From Engelhardtia mirabilis (GTDB lineage: Bacteria; Planctomycetota; UBA1135; GCA-002686595), in the NCBI RefSeq assembly GCF_007748095.1, contig NZ_CP036287.1, positions 1,798,001 through 1,862,000 on the forward strand: a stretch of DNA of 64,000 nucleotides. Reading direction: 5' to 3'. Both the position numbers and the translations under genes were made by a program. How positions within the stretch are numbered: position 1 is the stretch's first letter; every line of letters starts with the position of its first letter. Below, piece by piece: positions 46,470 to 55,611 of the stretch. The notes under the pieces are model-generated. The model saw nothing but the letters and a program-made list of their open reading frames with translations. It made no database searches and was not told where the DNA came from.

Positions 46470-47194
46470 GGCTCGCGGGCCGGGTCGCGATCGATTCGGC
46501 CCTGCTCGGTCGCTCTGGTCGTCGCAGCGCCGCTCCCATCCGCGCCGGGCGCTCCCTCGTCGACCCGCGCCACCGGCACCAACTCGCCCTTGGGGCGGTA
46601 GATCAGCATCAGGTTCCGCACCTGCACGAAGGGGCCGATGGCGAAGCCGGCCACGTAGAGCGGATCGGCCAGGTGGATCGCGTAGGCCAGGAGCAGCGCG
46701 TTGCCCGCCAGGCTGGTCCACCAGAAGGAGGGCGGGAAGTGGCTCGCGCCGCTGCGTTCGCTGGCCCACCACTGGAGCAGGAAGCGCGAGGACCAGATCG
46801 TGGTTCCCACGCCACCCAGGACCAGCCAAGCGTGGCTCTCGCGCAGGTCGGCGCGCGGTTCGAAGGCTCCGCTCAGCCACAACGCCACGGCCGCGGCCAG
46901 CCCCAAGAGCGCCGCGATGCGGGGCCCGATCAGCAGTTTCCCGCGGCTCTCCCCGGCCAAGAGCAGGTTGCGGGCGTAGATCGCGCTGTTGATCGCGAAG
47001 ACCGGCAGCAACACCGCCTCACCGCGCTGGAAGGTGTAGCCGCCCACCAGCACCGTCCCGACCAGGGACAGCCACCAGAAAGAGATCGGCGCCACGCTGC
47101 GCCCGGCGCGCTCCGAGTGCCACCACTGGACCAGGAAGCGCGAGAAGAACATCGCCTGCCCGGTCCAACCCAGAGCGATCCACAGCCAACTCAT
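46448..47194 (-). CDS. Membrane protein with two tandem LAB_N domains
   Basis: ATG at 47194 gives 248 residues. Two copies of the lipid-A-disaccharide-synthase N-terminal-like domain are visible, each starting with a TGQAMFFSRFLVQWWHSER-type motif: about residues 10-78 and 126-195 (WSSRFLLQWWASERSG...PPSFWWTSLAGNALLL). Each has about three short helices. LAB_N proteins are small membrane proteins often encoded beside polyprenyl-phosphate glycosyltransferases. The start overlaps the glycosyltransferase stop by 4 nt (ATGA). The C-terminal about 45 residues are a disordered Ala/Arg/Glu tail. Confidence 0.85.
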   Translation of the reverse strand: MSWLWIALGWTGQAMFFSRFLVQWWHSERAGRSVAPISFWWLSLVGTVLVGGYTFQRGEAVLLPVFAINSAIYARNLLLAGESRGKLLIGPRIAALLGLAAAVALWLSGAFEPRADLRESHAWLVLGGVGTTIWSSRFLLQWWASERSGASHFPPSFWWTSLAGNALLLAYAIHLADPLYVAGFAIGPFVQVRNLMLIYRPKGELVPVARVDEGAPGADGSGAATTRATEQGRIDRDPAREPQSSPPA

Positions 47195-48051
47195 CGCGCT
47201 TCGCTCCCCGCCCCGTGGGGCGGCGTGACGCGCCCGACGGGCAACTCGACGATGCGCGAGCGCATCCAACGCACGGCCAACAGGTCCAGGAAGGCGCGCA
47301 GGGCGCGGTTGCGCACGCCGTACTTCGACACGCCGGCGACGCGCGGATGGTGGTCGACCGGGTGCTCGAGCACCTCGAAGCCGTGGTAGCGCAGGAGCGT
47401 GGGCAGGAAGCGGTGCACGCCGTTGAAGAACGGCAGGCTGCGCACGGCCTCGGCCCGGAAGACCTTCAGGGAACAGCCCGTGTCGCGGATCGAGTCGCGG
47501 CTGATCCAGTTGCGTATGCCGTTGGCCAGGCGCGAGCTGATCCGGCGCACCAGGCTGTCGCGGCGCTTGAGCCGGTAGCCGACCACCGAGTCCGCCCCGG
47601 AGCGGTCGAGCAGCTCGACCATCGCGGGCAGGTCCTTGGGATCGTTCTGCAGGTCCGCGTCGATGGTCGCGACGAGCTCGCCGCGCGAAAGGCGGATCCC
47701 GGCGGCGGTGGCCGCGCTCTGCCCGCAGTTGTGCTCGAAGAAGATCCCGCGCACCCGCGGGTCGCTGGCGGCCAGGGCTTCGATGCCCGCGGTCGAGCCG
47801 TCGACGCTGCCGTCGTCGACCAGCAGCAGCTCGTAGTCGATGCCAGGCTCGAGGGCCTCGCGCACTTGGTCGGCCAGGCGCTGCAGGTTGTCGACTTCGT
47901 TGTAGACGGGGGCGATCAGGCTCAGCCGGGGACGCGGGCCTGCCGCGTCGGAGTCCACGGCGGCGCGCACGGCCTTGTCCCGAAGGCGCGGGTAGCCGCC
48001 GAGGTCGGGGCAGCGCGGATCGGAGAGGGGGTTGTGAGCGGTGATCGACAT
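47191..48051 (-). CDS. Family 2 glycosyltransferase, polyprenyl-phosphate type
   Basis: A 286-residue enzyme of the DPM1/ArnC-like group: LSLIAPVYNEVDNLQ, LLLVDDGSVDGSTAGIE, ATIDADLQNDPKDLP (DXD-like), VVGYRLKRRDSLVRR and FRAEAVRSLPFFNGVHRFLPTLL. It lacks the C-terminal membrane helices of many relatives, so the coupled LAB_N protein may supply the membrane anchoring. It probably transfers a sugar from an NDP donor to undecaprenyl phosphate for envelope glycan or lipid A modification. It is divergent from the HhH protein gene at 48169. Confidence 0.88.
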   Translation of the reverse strand: MSITAHNPLSDPRCPDLGGYPRLRDKAVRAAVDSDAAGPRPRLSLIAPVYNEVDNLQRLADQVREALEPGIDYELLLVDDGSVDGSTAGIEALAASDPRVRGIFFEHNCGQSAATAAGIRLSRGELVATIDADLQNDPKDLPAMVELLDRSGADSVVGYRLKRRDSLVRRISSRLANGIRNWISRDSIRDTGCSLKVFRAEAVRSLPFFNGVHRFLPTLLRYHGFEVLEHPVDHHPRVAGVSKYGVRNRALRAFLDLLAVRWMRSRIVELPVGRVTPPHGAGSEAR

Positions 48052-48168
48052 GGTCCGAATGCGGCGATTCTGTCAAACGCCCGCGGGCCGGTGAACCGAG
48101 CGAGGGAGGGAGCGCAGGATTCCGGGCATTCCCGTGTCACCTTCGCCTCCAGAGCCGGTCCATGTCGG

Positions 48169-48657
48169 GTGCGACCTCTCGAAAGCTCCCCGATCGGCGT
48201 CCTGGCCCTCTGTCTGCTCTTCTCGGGCCTGGTCGGAGTGGCCGGCACCCTGGGCGGGGCCCATGGCGGTTCGGGCGGCGATTTCGGCGGTGCGGGCGGA
48301 GAGTCCGGCGGCGCGGGCGGGGCGCTTGGCGCTACGGACAAGAGGTCGCTCGACGCCTCCATTGGTGCGGCCAGCGCCCGCGGGGGGTGGGCGAATGCCC
48401 TTTTCGGTGGAGCGCCGACCGTGGCCGAGGTCCTCGTCCGTTGTCCCTTGGCGCGGTCGGCGAGCGCTTCGCCTCGAAGTCCGGAACGGGCAGCTCCGCG
48501 TCTGTTGCGGGCCCTGTCTGGGCTGGGCGAGCGGCGGGCAAGGTCCGTGGCGGAGGCCCGATGGCGAGCGGGGGGTCACTTGCCGATCCCGCTCTGGTCG
48601 ACGATCGACGGCATCGGGCCGGGCACCCTGGAAGCCGTGCAGGCGGCCGGGAGGTAG
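48169..48657 (+). CDS. ComEA-like membrane-anchored helix-hairpin-helix protein
   Basis: GTG at 48169 gives 162 residues. A membrane helix (about residues 9-26) is followed by a Gly/Ala-rich linker (GGAHGGSGGDFGGAGG). The C-terminal part contains one or two helix-hairpin-helix motifs (APRLLRALSGLGERRARSVAEARW, and IPLWSTIDGIGPGTLEAVQAAGR). This matches ComEA-type DNA-binding proteins that hold incoming DNA at the membrane during transformation, though a single-copy short HhH also occurs in other membrane proteins. The start codon is uncertain. Confidence 0.7.
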   Translation: MRPLESSPIGVLALCLLFSGLVGVAGTLGGAHGGSGGDFGGAGGESGGAGGALGATDKRSLDASIGAASARGGWANALFGGAPTVAEVLVRCPLARSASASPRSPERAAPRLLRALSGLGERRARSVAEARWRAGGHLPIPLWSTIDGIGPGTLEAVQAAGR

Positions 48658-48660
48658 ACT
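48655..48660 (+). promoter_or_regulatory. Predicted -10 element of nadC
   Basis: TAGACT overlaps the end of the HhH gene and lies 9 nt before ATG 48670 (or 6 nt before the in-frame TTG at 48667), predicting a leaderless nadC transcript. Confidence 0.4.
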
Positions 48661-48669
48661 CCCGGCTTG

Positions 48670-49680
48670 ATGAACACGCGCGCAACCAACGCTCGCGCGA
48701 TGGAGCGTCCCCGCGCCCCCTCGCCTCCCTCCGAGCCCCCGCGGGCCGGTCGGGCGGTGTCGCCGTCCACGGCGGAGATCGACGTGGTCCTGATCGCAGC
48801 CCTGGTCGAGGACCTGGGGCTCGATCCGGCAGAGCCCTGGGATCCTCGGGTCGCCCTCGAACGCGACCTGTCCACCGCGGCCTCGGTGGACCCCGAGACG
48901 AGGGGCCTGGCGCGCCTGGTCTCCAAGGGCAGCGGGGTGGTCTGCGGCCTGGCGGCCTTCGCGCGGGCCTTCGAACTGCTCGACCCCGGGGCCCGTTGCG
49001 AGCTGCGGGTGGAGGACGGCGCTGGCGTGGAGCCCGGGACCCTGGTCGCCACGGTCAGCGCGCGCGCCCGCGCCCTGTTGACGGCCGAGCGGACGGCGCT
49101 CAACCTGGTTCAGCGGCTCTCGGGAACGGCGACGGCGATGGCCGACCTGGTCGCGCGAGCCGCGACCGGCGGGCCGGCGCGGCTGCTCGACACGCGCAAG
49201 ACGACCCCCGGCCTGCGACTGCTCGAGAAGTACGCCGTGCGCTGCGGCGGTGGCGAGAACCACCGCTTCGGCCTGTTCGACGAGGTCATGCTCAAGGACA
49301 ACCACCTGGATCTGGCGCGCGCCGCCGAGGGGCTCGACATGGGCCAACTCGTGGCTCGGGTTCGCGCGCGGGTGGGGGGCGAGGTTCGCATCACGGCCGA
49401 GGCGCGCGACCGGGCCGAGGCCGAGTCCGCCCTGCGCGGCGGCGCCGACGTCTTGCTGCTCGACAACCAATCACCGCAGGAGCTGAGCGAACTCTGCCCG
49501 CGGCTGCGTGCCCTGGCGACGGAGCTCGGGCGCCGGGTCGAGCTCGAGGCGTCGGGTGGCATCGACGCCTCGACCGTCGCGGCCTATGCCGCCTGCGGCG
49601 TGGATCGGCTCTCGGTCGGCGCGCCGACCCATTCGGCTCCGGCCCTGGACCTGAGCCTGCGACTCGAGGTGGCCCCGTGA
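48670..49680 (+). CDS. nadC: Quinolinate phosphoribosyltransferase (decarboxylating)
   Basis: 336 residues from ATG 48670. Family motifs are visible: ERTALNLVQRLSGTAT, LLDTRKTTPGLRLLEKYAVRCGGGENHRFGL split across two lines in the gene, EVMLKDNHL, ADVLLLDNQ and EASGGID..DRLSVGAPTHSAPALDLSL. The enzyme makes nicotinate mononucleotide for NAD synthesis. The first about 35 residues (Pro/Arg-rich) are an unusual extension. The next gene, an anti-sigma kinase, starts with a GTG overlapping the nadC stop (GTGA), so the two are translationally coupled although functionally unrelated. Confidence 0.95.
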   Translation: MNTRATNARAMERPRAPSPPSEPPRAGRAVSPSTAEIDVVLIAALVEDLGLDPAEPWDPRVALERDLSTAASVDPETRGLARLVSKGSGVVCGLAAFARAFELLDPGARCELRVEDGAGVEPGTLVATVSARARALLTAERTALNLVQRLSGTATAMADLVARAATGGPARLLDTRKTTPGLRLLEKYAVRCGGGENHRFGLFDEVMLKDNHLDLARAAEGLDMGQLVARVRARVGGEVRITAEARDRAEAESALRGGADVLLLDNQSPQELSELCPRLRALATELGRRVELEASGGIDASTVAAYAACGVDRLSVGAPTHSAPALDLSLRLEVAP

Positions 49681-50243
49681 GGCTGCCTGCCCGCGCCGAC
49701 GGGCCGCCGCGCGAGCTGGTCCTCGAGCTGCCCGCGACCCATGGTGCCGTGCGCCAGGCGCGCGCGGTGGTGCGCTCCTTCGCGCGCACCGATGGCGTCG
49801 CCTCGGACGAGGTGGATCGCATCGCCCTGGTCCTGACCGAGCTGCTCGGCAACGCCGTCGACCACGGCGGCGGCGGCGCGGCCATGACCACCGGGGACCT
49901 GGACGGGGACGTGCGGATGCGCTTTCGGCTCGAGCTCGAGGCCCAGGGTTGGATCCTGGAGGTCTCCGACGACGGCCTGGGCGGAGTCACGCCGCACCCC
50001 AAGGCCGCACCGGCGGCGGAGTTCGACCCCGCGTCGCTGCTGGAGATGTCGGAGGAGGAAGTCGCCGCCGCCCTGGAGGCCAAGCTCCACCAAGCGGAGG
50101 AGCACCTGGTCCCGGACGTCGAGGACGAGCGCGGCCGGGGCTTCTTCCTGGTGCGCGAGATGGTCGACGAGCTCGAGGTCGTCGAGCGCGAGGACGCGCC
50201 CGGGCGCACCGTGCGCGTCGCGCGGCTGTACGGCGTTGACTGA
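49677..50243 (+). CDS. Anti-sigma-factor-type serine kinase (RsbW/SpoIIAB-like ATPase)
   Basis: GTG at 49677 gives 188 residues of the HATPase_c class. An N-box ELLGNAVDHG, a G1 SDDGLGG and a later RGRGFFLVREMVDELEV (G2 region) are present. No His-kinase dimerisation domain exists. Proteins of this kind bind and phosphorylate anti-anti-sigma factors, or act in partner-switching signalling. A Glu-rich insertion (about residues 115-150, MSEEEVAAALEAKLHQAEEHL) is unusual. It is coupled to nadC by a 4-nt overlap. No partner STAS gene is nearby. Confidence 0.85.
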   Translation: MRLPARADGPPRELVLELPATHGAVRQARAVVRSFARTDGVASDEVDRIALVLTELLGNAVDHGGGGAAMTTGDLDGDVRMRFRLELEAQGWILEVSDDGLGGVTPHPKAAPAAEFDPASLLEMSEEEVAAALEAKLHQAEEHLVPDVEDERGRGFFLVREMVDELEVVEREDAPGRTVRVARLYGVD

Positions 50244-50256
50244 CCCCGCGAGCCCC

Positions 50257-50304
50257 GTGTCGGTCCGCGCCCATAGGGCGGTGTTGGTCCGCGCCCATAG
50301 GGCA
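50257..50304. repeat. 24-bp tandem duplication at the VanZ gene start
   Basis: Units 50257-50280 and 50281-50304 differ at two positions. Both begin with GTG and encode V(S/L)VRAHRAV. Confidence 0.9.
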
Positions 50305-50808
50305 GTCGGGCGGGCCCTCTTGCGACTGCCGCGCCTGGGCGGCGCAGTCTTGACCGCGGTCTGGGCCGTGACGATCTACCTGCTCTCCGACTCCAGCAAC
50401 CCATTGCCGGTCGCGCCGCCGGTGCCGCTGTTCGTGAACAACATGGCCCACGCGCCGCTGTTCGGGTTCCTGTGCTTCCTGGCGCTGGTGGCCGCTCCCC
50501 GCCGCATGGAGCCCTTCCCCTGGCCGCGCATCGACCGGCGCACCTGCACCTGGATCCTCGCCGCGGTGCTCTGCTACGCCCTGTTCGACGAGTGGCACCA
50601 GTCCTGGGTCCCGGGCCGCGACTCGTCCCTCGGCGACGTTCTGACCGACTTGACGGGGGCGTGCAGCGTGCTCTGGGTCGCGTCGGGCCTGGGGCGGCCG
50701 TCGTTCAGGACGCGGAGCCTGGTCATTCGCTTGGTGCTCTGCCTGGCCGCCTGCGCCTCGGCCGCGGCCATCGCCACCTGGGCCATGCCTGCGCCCCAAC
50801 CCCGGTAG
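50257..50808 (+). CDS. VanZ-family membrane protein
   Basis: Start set at GTG 50257; TTG 50236 and GTG 50281 are also in frame. The protein has about 183 residues and four predicted helices. The VanZ signature is present near the third: YALFDEWHQSWVPGRDSSLGDVLTDLTG. VanZ proteins confer low-level teicoplanin resistance in Enterococcus, but their molecular function in most bacteria is unknown. The 5' end carries a 24-bp tandem duplication (SVRAHRAV/LVRAHRAV). It lies downstream of the anti-sigma kinase gene. Confidence 0.8.
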   Translation: MSVRAHRAVLVRAHRAVGRALLRLPRLGGAVLTAVWAVTIYLLSDSSNPLPVAPPVPLFVNNMAHAPLFGFLCFLALVAAPRRMEPFPWPRIDRRTCTWILAAVLCYALFDEWHQSWVPGRDSSLGDVLTDLTGACSVLWVASGLGRPSFRTRSLVIRLVLCLAACASAAAIATWAMPAPQPR

Positions 50809-50950
50809 GCGGACGTCAGGTGCCAGGCACAAAACCGCCGCCTACCGGCGTGCGGTCGTCCCGGGCCTGACCGATCGCTAACGTGTGGGGTCTCGCCCGG
50901 CGCTCCGAATCGCGCGACGCCCTCCACACGAGCCTCCGCCAGAGCCCCCC

Positions 50951-52384
50951 GTGAACGACCACGACAACTACCAGAGCCCCCTGGCCTCCCGTTACGCGAG
51001 CCGCGAGATGCGCGGGCTCTTCTCGGCCCGCCACCGCGCGCTGCAGTGGCGGCGGCTGTGGATCGCCCTGGCCGAGGCGGAGCAGGAACTCGGGCTGGCC
51101 ATCAGCGACGAGCAGCTCGACGAGCTGCGCCGCACCGCGGACCAGATCGACTTCGACGCCGTGGCCGAGCACGAGCGGCGCCTGCGACACGACGTCATGG
51201 CCCACGTGCACGCCTGGGGCGACGTGGCGCCGAGTGGCCGTGCGATCCTGCACCTGGGGGCGACCTCCTGCTACGTCACCGACAACGGCGACCTGGTGAT
51301 CCTGCGCGACGCGCTCGAGTTGGTGCGGCGGCAGGTCGTGTCGGTGGTGCGCTCGCTGGCGGACTTCGCCAAGGCCCATCGCGCCGTGCCGATCCTCGGC
51401 CTGACCCACTACCAGCCGGCCCAGGCGACCACCGTCGGCAAGCGTGCCTGCCTCTGGATCCAGGACCTGCTCGGCGACCTCGAGGACATCGACCACGCCC
51501 TGGGGCACCTGCGTTTCCGCGGGGTCAAGGGCACGACCGGGACCCAGGCCTCGTTCATGGAGCTGTTCGGGGGCGACCACGCCAAGGTCCGCGCCCTCGA
51601 CGAGCGCGTGACCGAGAAGCTGGGCTTCGAGCGCCGCTTCGCCGTCACCGGCCAGACCTACCCGCGCAAGCTCGACTTCCGCGTCTGCCAGGTGCTCTCG
51701 TCGATCGCCCAGTCGGCGCACAAGTTCGCCAGCGACCTGCGCCTCTCCGCCGGCCGGCGCGAGATGGAGGAGCCCTTCGAGCAGGGCCAGATCGGATCCT
51801 CGGCCATGCCCTGGAAGCGCAACCCGATGCGCTCCGAGCGCATCTGCGCCCTGGCCCGCTTCGTCATGGCCAACCTGGACAACCTGGCGCAGACCGCCGC
51901 CCAGCAGTGGTTCGAGCGCACCCTGGACGACTCCGCCAACCGGCGCCTGGCCCTGCCGGAGATGTTCCTGGCCACCGACGCGATCCTGGCCCTGTACCAG
52001 AACGTGGCCCAGGGGCTGGTGGTGCACGAGGCGGTGGTCGACGCCCGCCTGCGCGAGGAACTGCCCTTCCTGGCCTCCGAGGCCCTGATGATGGAGGCCG
52101 TGGCCGCGGGCGGCGACCGCCAGGACGTCCACGAGGCCCTGCGCCTGCACGCCCGGGCCGCCTCGGAGGCGATCCACCGCGGCGAGCCCAATCCCCTGGT
52201 GGGACGGCTGCGGGCCGATCCGAGCTTCGCGAGCGTCGCCGGGCGGATCGACGAGCTGCTGGATCCCAAGCGCTTCGTCGGCCGCGCGCCCGAGCAGGTC
52301 GACGAGTTCCTCGCGGAGGAGGTCGAGCCCGTGCTGGCCCGCTTCGCCTCGATCGAGACCGTAGCAGCCGAGATCCACGTCTGA
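50951..52384 (+). CDS. purB: Adenylosuccinate lyase
   Basis: GTG at 50951 gives 477 residues. The fumarase/aspartase-superfamily signature GSSAMPWKRNPMRSE is present, with HLGATSCYVTDN and LTHYQPAQATTVGKR as substrate-binding regions. PurB acts twice in purine synthesis, on SAICAR and on adenylosuccinate. Sequence and length match the subclass that resembles eukaryotic enzymes (start NDHDNYQSPLASRYAS). A TAACGT sequence upstream (50879) could be a -10, leaving a leader of about 65 nt. Confidence 0.96.
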   Translation: MNDHDNYQSPLASRYASREMRGLFSARHRALQWRRLWIALAEAEQELGLAISDEQLDELRRTADQIDFDAVAEHERRLRHDVMAHVHAWGDVAPSGRAILHLGATSCYVTDNGDLVILRDALELVRRQVVSVVRSLADFAKAHRAVPILGLTHYQPAQATTVGKRACLWIQDLLGDLEDIDHALGHLRFRGVKGTTGTQASFMELFGGDHAKVRALDERVTEKLGFERRFAVTGQTYPRKLDFRVCQVLSSIAQSAHKFASDLRLSAGRREMEEPFEQGQIGSSAMPWKRNPMRSERICALARFVMANLDNLAQTAAQQWFERTLDDSANRRLALPEMFLATDAILALYQNVAQGLVVHEAVVDARLREELPFLASEALMMEAVAAGGDRQDVHEALRLHARAASEAIHRGEPNPLVGRLRADPSFASVAGRIDELLDPKRFVGRAPEQVDEFLAEEVEPVLARFASIETVAAEIHV

Positions 52385-52663
52385 TCCGTGGGGCCGGGCC
52401 CGCGGGCTTGTCGCAGGGAAATCCCCGCAGGCCGAAGCATCGGGTGCCCGATCCAAGTGGGGGGCGGCCCGGTGCGGCGCGCGGCGCAGATGCGGGTCCG
52501 CGCAGCCCGTCGCCGTGCGATCCGCCCGCGTTCATTGGCCTCGGGCCGGTCTACCGGCTAGCTTTCCCAGGCGCTTGCCCCGGCCTGTTCCGGATGGCGC
52601 TCCGACGTCCCATGCCCGGGCGCCGGAGTTGATTCCCCCTGCCGCGATCCGCCTCCCATCGAC

Positions 52664-53584
52664 GTGACCGCTCCCGGCATTCCCAACCCCTTCTGTCTCT
52701 CGACCTCGTGCTTCGGCGCGCGGTTGACGAGTATCCAGGACCAGGTCTTCGCGGCCGTCGGCATGGGCTTTCGCAAGCTCGAGCTGGGTCTGACGGACTC
52801 TCCGCCGTCCATGGACGGTCTGGAGGAGTCCCAGGCCGAGACCGGCACCGAGTTGATCTCGATGGTCGCCGGCTGTCGGGACACGCAGGGCAGGGACCTG
52901 CCCGCCGCCCGCCTGGCCAGTCTGGACGAGAGCATGCGCGAGCGCGCCGTGAACTCGATCCGGCGCCACGCGCGCCTGGCGCAACGCTGGGGCGCACCGC
53001 GCCTGGTGGTGCGCGGCAGTCAGATCGAGGACAAGGCCCTCGAGGCCGAGGCGCGGGCCCTCGAGGCCGAGGCCCTGCGCGACGGCGTCAGCTCGGAGCT
53101 GCGCGAGCGCGTGGGCGAGTACGTCCTGCGCGTCCAGCAGGCCGGCCAGCCCCAGTTGCAGCTCCTGTGCCGCTCGCTGCATCAGCTCATGGGCGAGTTC
53201 CCCGAGCTGAAGGTGGCCCTCGAGCCCGGACGCTACATCGACGACCTGCTCGGCTTCGACGCCATGGGTTGGGTCCTCGACGACCTCTCCAAGACAGGCC
53301 TGGGCTACTGGCACGACGTCGGTCGCATCCACCTGCGCGAGCGCCAGGGCCTGCCGCCCCAGGCGGAGTGGCTCGAAGCCTATGGCTCGCGCATGGTCGG
53401 CATCCACCTGCAGGACGCCGCCGAGGACGAGACCGCCATGCCCCTCGGGCAGGGGGAGGTCGACTTCAAGCTGGTGAAGGAATTCCTGCCCAAGTCGGCC
53501 GAGCGGGTGGTCGAGCTACACCACCGCCACGGCCGCGCCGAGATCCTGGGTTCGGTCCAGTTCCTGCTCAGCCTGGGCATCTGA
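52664..53584 (+). CDS. TIM-barrel sugar phosphate isomerase/epimerase-like protein
   Basis: GTG 52664 gives 306 residues. The fold of AP-endonuclease family 2 is suggested by the start FCLSTSCFGARLTSIQDQVFAAVGMGFRKLELGL, VALEPGRYIDDL, GYWHDVGRIHL (likely metal-binding His and Asp) and MVGIHLQDA..EVDFKLVKEFLP. These enzymes isomerise or epimerise sugars or dissect inositols, using divalent metal. The specific substrate cannot be read from the sequence. No partner dehydrogenase is next to it. Confidence 0.82.
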   Translation: MTAPGIPNPFCLSTSCFGARLTSIQDQVFAAVGMGFRKLELGLTDSPPSMDGLEESQAETGTELISMVAGCRDTQGRDLPAARLASLDESMRERAVNSIRRHARLAQRWGAPRLVVRGSQIEDKALEAEARALEAEALRDGVSSELRERVGEYVLRVQQAGQPQLQLLCRSLHQLMGEFPELKVALEPGRYIDDLLGFDAMGWVLDDLSKTGLGYWHDVGRIHLRERQGLPPQAEWLEAYGSRMVGIHLQDAAEDETAMPLGQGEVDFKLVKEFLPKSAERVVELHHRHGRAEILGSVQFLLSLGI

Positions 53585-53694
53585 CCGAGGCTGGCTCGAC
53601 GGGCCCAAGCGCCAACCATCCGGGGTGGACACCCTTGCGCCGGGAGGCGCAGGGCGGTCAACCTGACGGGCCGCGCCCGACCGGGCGCGATCCC

Positions 53695-54813
53695 ATGGAG
53701 CCCCCCCAAGCCCGCCAGCCCGCCGATCGCGGCGACGCCCGTCCCCCGGTTCCACCGCCCGCCGGGGAGCGCTCGGCCGACTCCCTGTGCGCGGCCATCC
53801 GAGCCGCGGCCACCGAGCGAGGAGTCGAGCGGGTGCTGGTCCTGACCCACCGCAGCCCGGACCCCGACGCCCTGGCCTCGCTGATGGGCGCCGCCGCGCT
53901 GGTGGAGGGAGCCCTCGGCTTCGAGGCGCAGATCGCGACCATGGGTCGCATCCACCGGGCCGAGAACCTGGCCATGGTGCGCGAGCTGGCGCTGCACTTC
54001 GACCGCTACGACCAGATCGACCCGGCCCGCGTCTGCGGCGCGATTCTGGTCGACAGCCAGCCGACCTTCACCCACACCGTGATCCCCGAGGGCATCGACC
54101 TGGTCGGCATCATCGACCACCACATCCCGCCCGAAGGTTCGAAGCCCTGGACGGGGTTGCACCGCGACGTGCGGATCGACGTGGGCGCCACCTCGAGCCT
54201 GGTCTACGAATACCTGCGCGATGCAGGCGTCACGATCGACAAGCGCACGGCCACCGCCCTGTTCTGCGGCGTGCGCTTCGACACCGCGGACCTCTCGCAC
54301 AACGTGGCGCCCCTCGACGAGGAGGCCTACTTCGAGACCTTCCGCCGCGCCGATCGCCCGATGCTCGCGCGCATCCAACGCCCGCGGGTACCGGCGGACT
54401 ACTTCCGCGAGTTGGCGCGCTCCCTACGCATGGCGCGGCGCTACGGACCCGCTGTGGCCGCCTTCCTCGGGCCGGTCAAGAACCCCGAGTCCGTGGCCGA
54501 GATGGCGGACTTCTTCCTTCGCATGGAAGGCTGCAAGTGGAGCTTCGTGGGCGGCGCCTACGAGGGCCGCTACCACGTGAGCCTGCGCACCCAGGTCGGT
54601 GGAGCCGAGGCCTACGGCCTGCTCGATCGACTCCTGGCGGACGAGGGCTCGTTCGGTGGCCACGGGCGCGTGGCCGGCGGGCAGGTGGCCCTGGGCGAGG
54701 AGGGCGAGGCGCTCACGCGCCTCGAGCGGCGTCTGCGCGAGCGCGTGATCGGCCTGATCGACCCGGACGGCGACCTGGACGAGGACGAGCGCCTCGGGAC
54801 CGCGCTGGCGTGA
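53695..54813 (+). CDS. DHH/DHHA1-family phosphoesterase
   Basis: ATG 53695 gives 372 residues after a Pro/Arg-rich start. DHH motifs are present: THRSPDPDALASL (I), ILVDSQ (II), IIDHHIPP (III) and FDTADLSHN (IV), and the DHHA1 glycine-rich end GGHGRVAGGQV. This is the layout of NrnA-like nucleases and pyrophosphatases, which degrade short oligoribonucleotides or cyclic dinucleotide products (pApA) and PAP. The stop overlaps the thiD GTG start (GTGA). Confidence 0.85.
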   Translation: MEPPQARQPADRGDARPPVPPPAGERSADSLCAAIRAAATERGVERVLVLTHRSPDPDALASLMGAAALVEGALGFEAQIATMGRIHRAENLAMVRELALHFDRYDQIDPARVCGAILVDSQPTFTHTVIPEGIDLVGIIDHHIPPEGSKPWTGLHRDVRIDVGATSSLVYEYLRDAGVTIDKRTATALFCGVRFDTADLSHNVAPLDEEAYFETFRRADRPMLARIQRPRVPADYFRELARSLRMARRYGPAVAAFLGPVKNPESVAEMADFFLRMEGCKWSFVGGAYEGRYHVSLRTQVGGAEAYGLLDRLLADEGSFGGHGRVAGGQVALGEEGEALTRLERRLRERVIGLIDPDGDLDEDERLGTALA

Positions 54814-55583
54814 GCCGCGGCGACGGCCCGCGCGTGTTGGTCTGCGCCGGACGCGACCCGACGGGCGGAGCAGGCATCGACGCCGACGCCACGGCCCTGG
54901 CCGCGGCGGGCGCGCGGGCGGTTTGCGTCGTGACCACCGAGACCGACCAGGATGGTCGACGGGTGCGGTCCTTCGCCCCGCGCGCGGCGCAGCTCTGGCG
55001 CGCGGAGGCCGAGGCGCAGCTCGAGCGCGGCGACGTGGCGGCGGTCAAGTTCGGCCTGCTGTGCGACGGCGATGCCCTGCGCGCCGCGGGACACCTGGTG
55101 GAGCGTTGGGCCGCACCGCTCGGGCTGCCGGTCGTCGTCGATCCGGTCCTGGCCGCTTCCGGCGGCGAGCGCTTCCTGCCGGCGCGGGAGCTCCCGACCT
55201 TCGCCCGCGAGCTGCTGGCACGGGGCGTCGTGGTGACGCCCAACACCCTCGAAGCAGCCGAGCTCAGCGGGCTGCCCCGGTCGGATCTCGACCTGTTGGA
55301 TGGGCGCCTGGCCGCCGCGCGCCGGCTGCTCGCCGCGGGTGCCGGTGCGGTGGTCCTGAAGGGCGGCCACGGGGCCGAGGACCCGGTCCGTGACCTGATC
55401 CTGGCCGCCGGTCGCGATCCCGAATGGGCGATCCACCCGCGTATCGCCGGTGGGGGAATCCACGGCTCGGGGTGTCGACACGCGTCGTTCCTCGCCGGGC
55501 GCCTGGCCGCTGGATCGGCCCTGGCCGATGCGGCGCGAGAGGCCGGAGCGTGGCTCCGCAGCCTGATCGAGCGGGGCACCTGA
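54810..55583 (+). CDS. thiD: Hydroxymethylpyrimidine/phosphomethylpyrimidine kinase
   Basis: GTG 54810 gives 257 residues of the ribokinase-like fold: VCAGRDPTGGAGIDADATALAAAGA, VVVDPVLAASGG, VTPNTLEAAEL and a C-terminal GGIHGSGCRHASFLAGRLA (ADP and catalytic Cys region, as in ThiD). It would phosphorylate HMP to HMP-PP for thiamin synthesis. The second substrate-loop Cys is retained. No TPP riboswitch is visible upstream because the gene is coupled to the DHH gene. Confidence 0.9.
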   Translation: MSRGDGPRVLVCAGRDPTGGAGIDADATALAAAGARAVCVVTTETDQDGRRVRSFAPRAAQLWRAEAEAQLERGDVAAVKFGLLCDGDALRAAGHLVERWAAPLGLPVVVDPVLAASGGERFLPARELPTFARELLARGVVVTPNTLEAAELSGLPRSDLDLLDGRLAAARRLLAAGAGAVVLKGGHGAEDPVRDLILAAGRDPEWAIHPRIAGGGIHGSGCRHASFLAGRLAAGSALADAAREAGAWLRSLIERGT

Positions 55584-55611
55584 CGGTCGCCGGCGGTTTC
55601 TCCCCAGACCC

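Noticed and set aside
48162..50243. A single 693-codon reading frame joining the HhH, nadC and kinase regions
   Set aside because: It runs through nadC in another frame; only its 3' part (from GTG 49677) is real, as the anti-sigma kinase gene.
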